DNA of 64,000 nucleotides from NCBI GenBank assembly GCA_930367205.1, contig OV884015.1, positions 84,124,841-84,188,840 on the forward strand, written 5' to 3'. Shown piece after piece: positions 39,326 to 52,209 of this stretch (position 1 is the stretch's first letter; each line of letters starts with the position of its first letter). The DNA comes from Acanthosoma haemorrhoidale. Its lineage: Eukaryota > Arthropoda > Insecta > Hemiptera > Acanthosomatidae. Below the pieces are notes generated by a model. It was given only the letters and a program-made list of their open reading frames with translations. It searched no databases and was not told where the DNA came from. The position numbers and the translations under genes are program-made.

Positions 39326-41109
39326 AAACCTATATTATGAATAATATTTTTCCGATAGTTCAAATGTTGATTTATAGTCCTTTAATGGGAAATTTAATGG
39401 CCTTATTATATTCATGGGCAAAGGTCGGAGAAGGGACAGTCGCGTGACGCCCGTGTCGGGACAAGCCTCGGTTTCCGGTTTCGTGAAGTCCCTTTAATTG
39501 TCCCTGTCAGGTTGTCGTGTCCTGTGACTGTCCATTAATAACTACTGACTTAGCAAGTTCCCTGTCGTCACCACTTCGTTGTCCCCTTGCCTTCCTCTCG
39601 ACCAACTAGCCGCCTCAGCAGAGACCCTATTGGCATTCTGATTAATCACAAAATATGCAAATGACTGTGTACGTTCAAATAACACTATTACTTCATGGAG
39701 ATCTACCGATTGCGTTGTTTTCCTAAAAATCCATCGTTTATAGGAAAAAATTCTTACGAAAATTGGATTAAATTTGCACGTTTTCGCTATGAATAGTACT
39801 TCTTTCTTTTTTTCTTTCGTTAATATCCCATATTGATGTTCCGACGCAAATGCAAAAATTGAAATTTTATATTATAACTAAACATTGTCCCGTTATTTCG
39901 CCAGACGGTAAATATGCGTGCGGGCTATAACGACGGATCTTTACGGATTATGAATCTAAATTATATCGATTTACAAATATAGAGCCATTGCAATTTGATC
40001 CCGCCAGCACAATTAACTCAATTTTACAGTTTCGTCACTATATTTCCAGAACAGCGATATCGCATTACAATTTTGCATTCATGCCACATACATATGTGTG
40101 ATTATAGAAACCCCAGTAGCCTTCTTTAATACACATGCACTTATACTCCAAAGTTAATCCATTTCTAATCATGCTCTTTTATAAGTCCAATTTTGGATTG
40201 ATTACTTGTTAATTAAACTCTTTAAAATACAATATAAATCTGCCTTTATTTACAATGCAAAAAATCAATTAAACCTGTAATTTATTATTTTCAATCTCAG
40301 GGTAGATTCTGGGGAACCGAATATTTTCGTAAAATAAATAATAATAAATAAAAAAGACTTATTGTTTTTAAGTTGTTCACGATTTGTCCAAGGCGGATAG
40401 CAAGTCAAGACGACTTGTCCTGCTCCAGGTCAAGAAGTGTTTTTGTTGATCCTGACTCTCCAACTACAATGGTGCCTCAATGGCCTTCTGTAGATTCTGC
40501 CTATCTGACGAGTAATGCTTTTACGAATATGTACGGATAAATACGGGGATATTAAGAAATACGAAGAACTGACAAAAGAGGGAATATGATGTATGAGATG
40601 ATGGTATGCGACGATACGAGATAACACGAAGAAATGAAATAGGAGTGCCCTCGCGAAAATTATCATTGACTATCTGCAAACTCACCAGCTCTCTTCTCAA
40701 ACAATTCCAAAAAACTGACCTCTCCTTTCAAGCATCAATAAACAACTGAATTCCCGTACCTCTCAGCTGTTCCAATTACTGACAAACTTAGCAGCTGTTA
40801 CATTCGCTTGTTTGAAATTAAACTTTTTACAATTTATTTATATCATTTAATATTTTATAGGAGTATAATAAAATAATCCTTATCTTAAATTACCCCTTAA
40901 AAATAACATTACAACATGTTATGTGTATTCACTATAAATCGTACCATGCAGCCATGCTTCCTTAATAAATACGTATTCTTCTAAGCCCATTAATTATGTT
41001 AAGATTTATCCCAATAGCGTTACTAGTCTCCCTGCAATATTTAATTCTTTAAATATTACTTATTATACTTTTTTGTTTGTTTATTTTATTTTATTTGTCT
41101 TATTACTTT

Positions 41110-41308
41110 ATATTTGTTATTACGATGTTTATTAAAAGACTGTTCCATATAAGACTGTGGCCCTGCACAAGTTTAAACCTTTTTCTATTCTTAGATTAAT
41201 TACTGTACTGTAAATATGGTATAAATGAGATCATTTATCTGTATTATTATTGCCTTATAAAAGGCAGATTGTAATTATAGCACATTAAAGGATTAAAAAA
41301 AAAAAAAA
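41110..41308 (+). mobile_element. Jockey-like LINE 3' end, opposite orientation, with poly(A)
   Basis: Carries the same 3' blocks on the + strand (GTAAATATGGTATAAATGAGA, then TTATTGCCT, then AAAGGCAGATTGTAATTAT), ending in a long A-rich tail at 41294-41308. It lies only about 75 bp from the minus-strand copy at 41382, so the two are tail to tail. The 5' limit is uncertain. Confidence 0.65.
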
Positions 41309-41381
41309 TAAAATGAAAATAGATTAATTACTATTTTATATTTAAAATTTTAGAAAAATTTATAACAACTTTATTATGATG

Positions 41382-42363
41382 AAATTACAATCTGCCTTTA
41401 CTTAATAGGCAATAAATAATTGAGATAAGTGTTTTCATTCATACCATATTTACAAGTCATCATTCGTTCGCACATTCATACAATATTCACAAACATTTAC
41501 AAACAGCCCAGGGGCCCCCCAAGTCCACGGTTGTTGCCTCCCTCGCAAGCGAAAGAGGAAGCGGAGTCTCGGGAACTCCCTCACGCTCCCCACCAGCCAC
41601 GTCACCGGATACGAGCCAGCGGAGGCTGACGAAGAGCACGAGAGCCACATACGCTCAGGACATGATTGGAGAAACTGGCCATTTCCAGGACTCCCACTGT
41701 GCGCATTTATAGTAGGTCACGAGGCCACTGCCGTTTCAGTCTCCGGGGAGGATTATAGGGATGAGTGGAGCAGTGCAATGACTGTGCTACGGGATTAGGG
41801 TGGTTTGATAGGTTACTATGGAATTTCATGAATTTGGAACGGATGAGTTCAAGAAAGTAGGGTATATTAAGATCATTATGAAGGGTTTTGTTGGTGACGT
41901 AATAGGGGGCATTTACTACTGTTCTCAGGACTTTTGATTGAAAGGATTGGGTGCGCTTGATGTTCGACTTTTTTGCTGTCCCCCATAGCTCTATTCCGTA
42001 TGTCCAGATTGGCTTAAGCGTAACTTTGTAAATAAGTAGTTTATTTTCTATTGAGAGATGGGATGTCCTTCGAAGTAGTCTGTACAGTAGTCCAAAGCGT
42101 CTGTTTAGTTCTTGTCTTTTTAGCCTCGTATGTGGGTTCCATGTAAGTCTTTTGTCGAGATGGAAGCCTAAATACCGTACTGTCTCAGACACGGGGAGAG
42201 GAATCGAATTTAAAAAGACTGGTGGACAGGACTTGCGGCAGAGGGTAAAGGTTATGTGGGAACATTTTCCTTCATTGACCTTGATTCGCCATTGGTTGCT
42301 CCAATACTCGATCTCGTCAAGGTGTTTTTGAAGGTTTTGGGATGCTATATCAGGATATTTAAA
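41382..42363 (-). mobile_element. 5'-truncated Jockey-like LINE copy
   Basis: The best-kept copy of the family in the window. It comprises the 3' UTR (41382-41706) and an open C-terminal part of ORF2 (41707-42363). Truncation at the 5' side near 42361, where the sequence becomes AT-rich host-like, is typical of LINE insertion. No long A tail is left at its 3' end. Confidence 0.85.
41707..42363 (-). pseudogene. LINE ORF2 fragment: C-terminal part of Jockey-type reverse transcriptase
   Basis: About 218 codons open to a TAA stop (41707-41709) with no internal stop. The order of motifs is that of the end of Jockey-clade ORF2: WSNQWRIKVNEGKCSHITFT, then YLGFHLDKRLTWNPH, then ELWGTAKKSNI, then NAPYYVTNKTLHNDLNIP, then a short basic tail. 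These follow the polymerase active site in the thumb and C-terminal region; the catalytic FADD-type motif and the endonuclease are absent because of the truncation. A copy in this state cannot move by itself. The open frame suggests a fairly recent insertion. Confidence 0.88.
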
Positions 42364-42499
42364 ATTATTATTATATTTGAAATTTCTTTAATATTTATTA
42401 GATTATTATCACATTTATTATTTCAAAAAATTTACAAGACATAAGAGCTAACCAGTATCATTGGCAATGTTCACTATAGTTCCTTCGTTTTAATAATAC

Positions 42500-45390
42500 A
42501 ATAAGATACAGCTGTCGCCTAGGTGTTGGTTACTTGTCCCTTTTTGCACCCCCCCCCCTTCCCACGATCCTGGAGATCATCGCGAATATCAAAGGTTTTA
42601 TTGTTTTAATTAAGAACCGCTACGTTGTACCCTTGCCTTTCTTAGTACTGGGGCTGTCTGATAACCGGTACGACCTGCTACTGTACAGTATATTCTTACT
42701 TTAATGCTACTGCATTAGACGGTGCGTGTCACCGTTCTGTTACTGCAATTGCCTATCACCAAGGGCCGTTGACTTCATTAGCGCTCAAGCACAGATGCTA
42801 AGCATGGCTTGATCACCAATAATAAATCCCTTTTAAATTCATTGCTTCTTTTTCAACCCTTTTTCTATACTAAGCTAACTTTTCTTCAACAGTCGATATG
42901 TTCTACGTTTTATGATGTTTATTCCCTTTGCTGCAATACATTATATAGACCCTCAGCATTACATTCAGTGAATTCTGAAGTGTGTATATACGCTTTTATT
43001 GTGTGCACGAACGCGATAATGGATGAATGAGATTATTATTAGATTGATCTACTAAAAATTTAGGAACATAAAAAAAAAATGCTTTCAGTCAGTCAAAAAA
43101 TAAAATTATCAGCTAATTTATTTAAAGGAATTGCTTGATATGTTTCGATGGTTTTACTATTGAAGGCCTTTTTGACTTTCCGCAGCGGCTCAACTGTCGA
43201 CAGAAAACCCGACGGTTTGAAAAAAGGCACATCACATATAATGTATAAAATTATAGGGCTCCAAGTGAATTATTATACGAAAATTGGTTCCCAGCCACGA
43301 TTTGGCGTGGATAAAATGAATCTTTTTGTTTAATTAATCCCATAAAATATAATTTAGCGTTATTAATTCATTAATTATTTGAAACTTTTAACACCGTCTT
43401 CGTTTGATGCTACAAAGGAAAGCATTTATGGTGTAGTACGGACTGATATTATTCCCTTCATCTTTTTCTTTCAAATAGCGTTCTTTTCACTTTACTAAAA
43501 ATTTTCTAATTATTTTGACAAACAGTTCGCTGTGATTCATATTTTAGTGCTATTGATTTGATTTGCTAAAATTTATCCCGTCATGACAAGTGAAAAGCTT
43601 GTTTCATTCTGAAAGAATAAAACGTATGAATACTGTGAGAGAGTTATAAATATTTTGATGATAGTTTCAATCCAAAAAATGGTTGGTAATATATTGATTG
43701 CTCCCAATCTTAAATTAAATGACTTCCTATCTACTGTAATAAATAACAGTAAATAATTAATTAATATAATAACTTTGAAGGGTAATCTGAAATGGTTGTA
43801 TTATTTATTCAAACAATATTATTGATTCTATTAAGTTTCCCCCTTTTTAAAATTGAAATGTAAAAAATACTACACCCCGCAATTATATATTCTGTTAAAG
43901 TTATTGGATTGCACAACTTTGAAGCCCCAGAAAGGTTATATCACGGGTGCTACAAATATCTAACGGTATATCGACACATTCTTGTTATATGTTGTTATAT
44001 ATGAAGTTTATAAACGTTTTGAAATTTATTTGTATAAATATAAGTTTCCGCCCTATGAATATCAAACAAATGGGTTTTTTCTTTGGAGGATGGGTCTAGG
44101 CTGAGTATACTAAAATTCGTGATGAATAGAAAATTGAGAATCCGTTTAAGAACACCAATATCACAGATTGATACGTGACTAATAAGTTAGATAGCGCTCT
44201 TATGAACAACATTCCAAGCACTTGATTATGATATTGCCAGCTTCCTTGTATGTATGGCATAAATGCATTGATTTATGGGAAGACAAACCAGTTGGCTAAT
44301 AATCACAATCAAAATAACCATTTGAATTAGTAATTTAACCCAAGTGTTACTTTTAAGATGAGCTAAATCCCACCTTATTGACTCAAAAACATTGTCATCA
44401 GAGAGAACAGGACTATATGTGGTGCTATGAATCTTCAGCCTCATATAGGTTAAGTAACGAATTACAATTTGGTACCCAGTTTACATATTTTTCATCATCA
44501 TATGCCGGGCAGCGTATTGCACACACATAAGGCCGTTTCACGAAAAATTGAAAGAAGTGTCACTTCCTAGTTTACAAGTTTTTCGTCGTTATTGCTCTTA
44601 AATATATACTTTTCTACTCTAGCAGCTTAACATTTTAGGAATAAGGTTTTGCTGACGTTCACAAACGTTCACCTATCAAGCAATCTAGGTGAGGTCGCCC
44701 ATGATGTCTAAATAACTAGCAAAAGACAAGAAGACTACACCATCACAACATAAAATACGGCGGGAAGCTCATCGACTAACTTTTGAATTATCCATAAGCA
44801 TGTGCTGACCTAGTCGTTCGTGAACGTCTGCATAATCTCTTAAAAAAAGCCTCACCAAGCTACTGCATCATTACTGAAGATCAAGTTATGTCATCCAACG
44901 ACCAAAGTTCTTAAATACTTTTGACAGTAATTATGTTTTTATGAATTAGGATTATCATTTCCATATATTTGGCCAATTGGTGAAAATTCCCTCAGCAACC
45001 GTCATGCAGCCCACCTGGCTCTTACTAAGAGTCCGTTTAAGTATCTTTAACAAAAAATGAAAACAAGAGTTGAAGAGAAGTGCATAGATATGGCCGGGAG
45101 AAGGCGCACTATCTGCGGACTCGCTCTGCAAGGTGACAGCGGAGCGAACAGATAACTGGGTAGGAAACAGTATCGATATGTCCCTGTCCATCCCACATCG
45201 ATCCATCGTGTCTCCTTCCGACCCCTGCCTTCTCTATCTCGGAGTTATGTTCCTCCTCGTGATAAAGTTATGCACCGAACATTTGACCCAACCATACCAA
45301 CATCTAATAACAAATAAACTACTTAATGTTTTTGACAATTATCTGAAACTAGACGGATTAATGTTTCCAGAGAACTATCAATTTATTTCT
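42500..45390. other. Intron interior, no gene identified
   Basis: AT-rich sequence with a C run near 42549. A diverged repeated block (about 44770-44875) matches 50530-50650. No coding evidence. Confidence 0.4.
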
Positions 45391-45399
45391 ATAGGCAAA

Positions 45400-46750
45400 G
45401 ATCTGATTAGGATAAATGATCTCATTCATACTATTTATACAATATTGTGTTCACTCTCTCAGCCATACTGTATTTACAATGTTCACACATAAAACATAGA
45501 AATATTGTAATATATGTAAATTATTTTTACAAGTATATAGGAAACCCCCCAAAATCTTCAAAAATCTCCTGCCACTTCCTCAGAAAAGAAGGTAGCTGGT
45601 TAGATGAGTTAGATCCCCCAAGCCGCTCTTGTATCCACATGACTGTTAGAAAGAGCGGAAACTCCGGACGTTGAGGGAGATTACTGGCCAGTGCCAGGAC
45701 TCCTGATGTTGGTTTAGATAGTAAAGAACTCGAGCCCCTTGACGCTTTAATCTTCTAGGAGAATTGTAGGTATCTTTGGAGCTATGAAGTGATTAATAGA
45801 AATATCTCAACCAATAAATATGTAAAATTAGCATATTAATACGTCATTCTTTTGTTAAATGTTTGATATTTTATGATGTATATAACTTAGATAATTAATT
45901 GTTTACATTTTAATTATACCTATCACCTACAATATATGGTTGCATGGTTGCAGCTCTAATTGAAATGAGAGCCCTCAATCAATACTTATAAATAGGATGA
46001 CGGAGTATAATGGAGTTGTGATATTTAAATGAACACGCATAGCTAACATCCTTTATGGTATGCGATGTGTGCATGTATCAATATATCTATGGAATGGACA
46101 AAATAGTTCACTCATGAGCTTGAAGGGAGAGCCACAGCTTCAGACATGTATGGATCAATCGGGCGCGCTTTTGAACATGTATGTTCTACGGTTTTTAGAA
46201 ATGATTAAATCTTCAGAGAGGATTGTAGGGTGGACCTTGCGCTGGGATTACAATCTGCAGATAATTTTGCATGGATTGAGAGGGAATTTTTTCAATGAGG
46301 TCATATTATGGTCAATTTGGAGGGTTTTAGTGGGGACATAGACTGGAGGACAATTTATTATAATGCCTCCTTACTTGTGAGTTGGGACGTAAATAAATCT
46401 AGAAGTTGATCGTTCTTGTCTGTCATCAATTGTTATAAGGCTGTGGATTGGGAAATCTTGAAGGGTTTAATGTTTGAGTGATTTCCTGCCCCTCAGAGTT
46501 AAGGTACCCGTGTCTAGATATGTTTTATAATGATGTAAATCATATTTCTTTCTTCTATTTTATCAAGAGTTCTATTTGTTTTTATCAGTCTATGCATTCG
46601 GAAGAAAAGTCGATTTGGCGCCTGTATTTTGACTCGCGGGTGCATAACATACCAATGTTGAGGTGGAGTCTAAGATATTTTGCTGTGTGTGATGTCGGGA
46701 GGGGTAGAGCGGTAGAGCGGGTAAAGAGGACTTGCGGACAGCAATAATGT
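45400..46750 (-). mobile_element. Old, degraded Jockey-like LINE copy
   Basis: Three islands of similarity to the copy at 41382-42363 occur in matching order: the 3' UTR block GATAAATGATCTCATTCATA (about 45413-45432), the end of ORF2 with CTGGCCAGTGCCAGGACTCC (45686-45705), and an ORF2 piece reading KYLRLHLN on the minus strand near 46680 beside the shared AGGACTTGCGG string. Frames are broken by stops and about 250 bp of AT-rich sequence (45790-46030) interrupts it. It is clearly older than the other copies. Confidence 0.6.
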
Positions 46751-46869
46751 ACTTCTACATTTATTTACGAGCCAACTCACAAGCAGATATATATACAAAT
46801 TATCAGCCAGGCAAAAGACGATTTCCGGTACCGGTTTAAAAGTAAAGCATCTCGCTTCGAAGCTATCTA

Positions 46870-46886
46870 GTATATATATATATATT
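46870..46886. repeat. (TA)n microsatellite
   Basis: Short uninterrupted TA run in the intron. Confidence 0.8.
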
Positions 46887-47029
46887 TGTACTCCATTCTA
46901 TTAATAAACATTTGATACAACAATTTTAGCCAGCTCTTCATGTGGCAAATTATGAAGGTTTCCATTAATTAGAGTCTATTGCCAATTCCAGAGACAGTAA
47001 TGAATATTTACCTGATCGTCCAATGAGGG

Positions 47030-47360
47030 GTTTTATTAATGCGGGTGGAATGTAGCAATAATGGCCGAGAACGGAACAGCAGCCCCTGCGGTCCAGGCGG
47101 GCACCAGGCCGAATGACAGCCGCGCAATGCGGGGCCGCAGCTAGTTAGAAGGGGTTTAATTGACCACAGCCAGATCTATGGGTTCCCTATCTTGGCTTTT
47201 GTTCTGCTAGTCCTTTGGCAAACAGTCGGACCAACTTGGCTCTCTATAGTTGAGTAGCTTGCGGCCGACTTAGCGGCTTAATGAATGAATCGATCGACCC
47301 TTTAGTGAATGGATTACAGTTGGAGGAGGGAGGAAGGGCTGGGAGTGGGAGGGGGGGTTG
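47030..47360. other. GC-richer intronic island, candidate regulatory element
   Basis: A block of about 300 bp with much higher complexity and GC than its surroundings, without a frame or repeat match in the window. It includes a TTAATGAATGAATCGATCGA string and ends in a G-quadruplex motif. Conserved enhancers in large introns of developmental RNA-binding-protein genes can look like this, but nothing here proves it. Confidence 0.3.
47328..47357 (+). repeat. Canonical G-quadruplex motif
   Basis: Five G tracts of at least three bases separated by loops of one to five bases, on the sense strand of the intron. Confidence 0.7.
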
Positions 47361-50290
47361 CTATTTCAGTTAACGGCCTTGTAACAATTATCTAGGGCCA
47401 GTTATTGCTAATTACCTGAGCCAGTAGTTCATGAATTGTATTGTCTTCATTCAACAACAGCCTACAAAATGCAATGTAGCCTACATTACAGGTTAAATTT
47501 GAATTCCATATGATAGTAAAATACCCTACTATTATTAAAAACTTATTAAAGACGTTTTTTTTTTGTGTTTTATCGGTATTGCTTTTACATAGCAGAGATT
47601 TTAATGGCGTCAGTCATGTTCTGGCTAATATTAAATTCCCAGTCTATGCCAGATACATATTGGTTCCTGTTTATAAAAAGACAGAATTCTTACTAACTGA
47701 CTAGAAGTCTTACTAATAAAGCGTCGTTCTTAGAATTTTAATTTGTCTTTTTGTGCACAATTCCTCAAATTTTTAGAGTCAAAAGATACTAATAAAAAAG
47801 GACTCTCTGCTTCATTTATATTGACATCATTCCCCCCCCCCCTCCGTAAACTGCAATATAATGTGTTTGTTAATTAGGAACGTGGATTTATACGCAACAT
47901 TGTTTGGAAGAGTACTTTTATTTATAGGAACTCGCCATACAAACGTTTTCATGGGATGTTGTGTCGTATTTATACATCAGGCGCAGCCATGAGAAATATA
48001 AATATCAAATAAGGAAAGAACACAGAGAATACAAATATAAGTATACATGACTAACATGTTTCCTTACACTTATATTTATTAACAAACAAACAAAATCACT
48101 GACTCAGAAATTTAATTTTTTTTTAACTCTTACTTTTTTAACAATTTCTTTGAATTTAATTTATTTATTTATTTCTCATGCCTTTGTAAATATTATTAAC
48201 ATTGAGGTTGATCATTAATTAATATTTCTCCACTTTTAATACGGAAAACCCACTTAAACACTTGAGTTTCCCCCCATAGTATCTTCCTTGCAGACAGCTT
48301 TTAACATTTAAAAATTTCTGCCCAGTTTTCCCGAGCTGGGAGCGAAACTTCACGGTCACTCTAGTGCCTGGAAAAGTTGAAAATCGCTTCGAATCTATTA
48401 TATCGACTCACTCGCCTAATCTATACATCTGCTCCAACCCAACCGATTTAGATCTCGATTAATCGATAATTCGACCTGTAATCCAACCTGAATCCAGGTA
48501 ATCAGCCCCTTAAACCTTTATCAGGAGAGTATTGTTATCTATTGTTTTCGTAGCCTTCTGGCTGATATCCCTGCTGCCCCTTAAGCCCATTTCTAACTTC
48601 GGCCTAAAAAAACAAACAATAACATTTCTTTTGTGTATCGACATTTCAACAACATACTTGCATTGTAGACTTTATTTTTGTTTTGTTTGTCGGCAACTAA
48701 TATTAAATATACCCATCACAGAATAAAATTGTTAATGATAATTTCATTCCATTTCAATATCAAGTAATAGAAAAATGTTTTTGTTAATTGATTTTATTGA
48801 TTACATTTTTTATTTTATTTTTTAATAAGATCAAATAGCGTTTATTTTTTATATTCACTGTATTTGCATAAAGCAGGATCGATTTAGTTCAATATTCAAT
48901 ATTTATGAGTTCTGTATGTTCTCAAATGATCCATTTCCGAGTGTATTATAATGCTTGCACAATCTTATAATAAATTCGTTATATGCCAAGTTCCTTGTAT
49001 ATTATTTTTCTTATGTTATTCTTCCCTTCCGCTTCTATTTTTTTTTTTCATTTGGTAAACAATAACGGGGAAAACTCTTGGAAGCTCCCATTTGAAACTC
49101 AAAATTGAGAAACCTCTTCCCCACACGACATACAGACAGTTCTTGTAACAGTGGGTTGTGTGTCCGTGCAGTTAGTGTCAGTTATCTGTTGCTTTTCTTA
49201 GTTCTTCCATTAATTTGGGCTACACATGTTCAAATTTGTTTCAGTTGAAGTTTTCATGATAATCCGTAGCTATTAATAAGTTTTAAACGAGTAAAGTAAA
49301 TAATTAATAGTTTGATTGACAAAATTGACGAGAAACTATTGACTACGTTGAAGGGTGCACGTCATCTGTAAGGATTTAGTAGTATTAATTTTAAGTTCCC
49401 AGGTCGTACATTATAAGTTGAGTTAAGTAATTTGAAATGTTGGAGAAGCTTGAATTGTATCATTGTCTGTTGCAAGTATTTCTGTACCGCCTGCGCAAGT
49501 TATTGTACCCTGAGATAAGGGCATTTATAATTTAGAAAACGTTCGTTCATAATGCAAAATGGTGCAAGCTTAATCAGCACATGTAATTACAGTTCGATCA
49601 ATGTCATATGGAGTATATTAAACCAACGATGGCAAACATCGTCAATTATTTCATGTTAGAAATGGCAGATATTAGGTTAATTAATTTACCTTCATTACGT
49701 AAAACACATGCTTTGTGCAAACCCTTGCTCTGATTATGTTTCGCTATGTTAATCGGGTAAGTGGATGCTCCGCCTACCGCCGCGTCGGAGGCAACTAAGG
49801 GAATTTCCATTTCGATTCATATCGGCGGACACATAAATACAGAAGAAGCAGGAGCGAAATGAAAAATTGATACCTTACCCCGAGAGAACATTGAGCGCAA
49901 GTTCACCGTCTAACTTGTTTTACATCCGGAACCTTTTCCTGCGTTAAATATTCACCGAACCCACCGTGCAGTAAAAAAAGAAGCTAAAAACTGGATTGAT
50001 GGCTCTTCCGTGATCAGGAGCTATCCGATCCAAGACTTGACGATCCCTTCCCTTCCATTAATAAAATGAAAAACAAACATTACGCTCTTTGTGGGTTCTG
50101 TGCTGTGAAGTATCCATTACCACAACATCCCCCGCTCCTCCCTTTCGAGATATAAAGTACGCTTCTATCGACGTGCCTTGTGCTAACAGAACATTCTCGT
50201 GTAAATGACTTTAACAGTCTTTAACTACTTCGTTCAGACCCGCATAACTCCTTTCGTAATGTTTTTACATTTTTGATTCTACGTGTTAAA

Positions 50291-50320
50291 CAATAAAATT
50301 TTTAAGATAAAATTTTATTG
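50291..50320. repeat. Perfect 12-bp hairpin
   Basis: CAATAAAATTTT and its exact reverse complement flank a six-base loop. No following T run that would suggest a terminator function in this context. Confidence 0.8.
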
Positions 50321-52191
50321 CATAAATGAGGTGAAACCACTCCAGCTATAAAAATAGTAAATTTTATATTCAAGAGAATACAATTTAATCTTAATTTATA
50401 AAATGTGCTCCATAACTAAATTAAATGTCTAAAAACAACCCTTGAAGGAGTAAAAAGTAATAGTTCGGCTTACGACTGTCATTATTCGGCGACCTCATTC
50501 GATATGTTTCATTCACTCAGCGGTTAATTGCATATCGATTAACGCACTTAATCAATAGCCATAGGTAATTAGCTGACCAAGTTGTTCATGAATGTGCATA
50601 ACCTGCTTCCTATAAAGTCTTCACTATGCTGGTTCAATATATTTTTACTCAAATAGGGAAGATATAGTATCAGGAACCAAACACCAGTTCTGACCGGTGC
50701 CCAAAAAAATATTAATATTAGTAATTATGAGATATGTTTTTGTGTAAATGTACAACACAATACATCTGGCTCTATGCATACATAAACGATTCTTCATAAT
50801 TGTTATTCTACGAACAGTAGTAAAATAATTAATAAATCATTGAAGGGCGAATTCCTTTATTTCGATAATTATGAGTCTTGAATGGATTTCAAAATTTTGC
50901 ATCCCTAAAACTGCCCCTTCACCCAGCACACCGGAGGTTCCGAGGATTTGAAAGACTAATCCTCGAAGGAGATACTGAGTAAGTTGTGTAACCAAGATTT
51001 GACGAGAACTAATCGCCCAAGTCCGCCGAAGGTGATTGGATTGGGGTGGGTGGGTCCGTGGATTAGCGCGTCCGCAGCAGCAGCATCACGTGTGCTCCTG
51101 AAGAAGGGAACATAGAGTGGGGCCGAAACTAATTAAGTTGAGGAGGACTTTGTTGGTCTTGGTAATCCTACTTCCAGGAGATATATCTTACCTGGTCCTG
51201 CAAACAGGATTAGCCCTTCTCAGCCCATCGCCCCTGCTTCTTCTTCTCCTCGGCTCCTTGAATGGTCAGTAATTTGTATGCTCTCATTATGCTATAAAAA
51301 TATAAGTCTATTCTACCCGTAAATTACACTGTTTTTGTTTGTTTTTTTTTTTAGGACGTCGTTACAGATGAATAAATAGGTTTTTCCTTAAGAATTTTTA
51401 ATTGTGTTACCATCGGAAACCACATTAGTAGCGTCCCTGTTTTAATACATAAATTTGAATTTGTATTTACATTACAGCAAGTAGTTTTGTACCATAATGT
51501 AATAATGTAACATAAAACTTCTTGTAGAGAGACAAATTTATTCATCCATGCAGTAATTACCACAGCAACGTGCATGTATGAAACGCTTTGTTTTGCCTGG
51601 CTCGTTCTTGCCTGACTGCTTATTTGATCTAGAGACCCAGAGGTCCTCCTACTTGATTGTTCTTCAACAGGAAAATTAATTACGAAATTCGCTTCAGTTA
51701 ACCTAGACTGTAGTGTTTACACTAGCATATTTTAAACTCGTTAAAAATTAAATTAGAATTTCAGATTAGTCAGCAGTAAAACTTTCTTAATTTTTTTTTT
51801 TTTAATATATATATTTTCATAGGCCACTACCTTCTATTTACAATTACAAGGGACGAATTTAAGATGTTGATGAGATCTGAGAATAAATCATTTCTTGTTT
51901 CCGTCCGAGTGCGTAGGAGTACGTAGGGTATAGAAGATAATCGATCGTACCTCGCTCAAACTATCAGAGGAAAAGTCAACTGGAGTTGGTGCTTGTTCTT
52001 CTTCATTATCCTCCTCTTTCTCATCGTGGCAGGACAACAGCTCTGCTTCGGCTAGGGCGCACTGATGTCATCGTCAACATGAACGAAATTTTAAAAAGTT
52101 AACTCACCACATTTAGGTGAGTGCTGTTCAACCCACACTTTCTGAAGCAGTTATAAAGGACATTTTTCCAGGCCTCATCAATTAACTATAG

Positions 52192-52209
52192 CTGTAACTA
52201 TAGTTACAG
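52192..52209. repeat. Perfect 18-bp palindrome
   Basis: CTGTAACTATAGTTACAG is its own reverse complement. It overlaps two copies of TAACTATAG spaced 12 bp apart. Could be a dimeric factor site or chance. Confidence 0.8.

Noticed and set aside
45133..45492. 119-codon frame on the + strand
   Set aside because: Runs into the degraded LINE 3' end on the opposite strand; no family resemblance.
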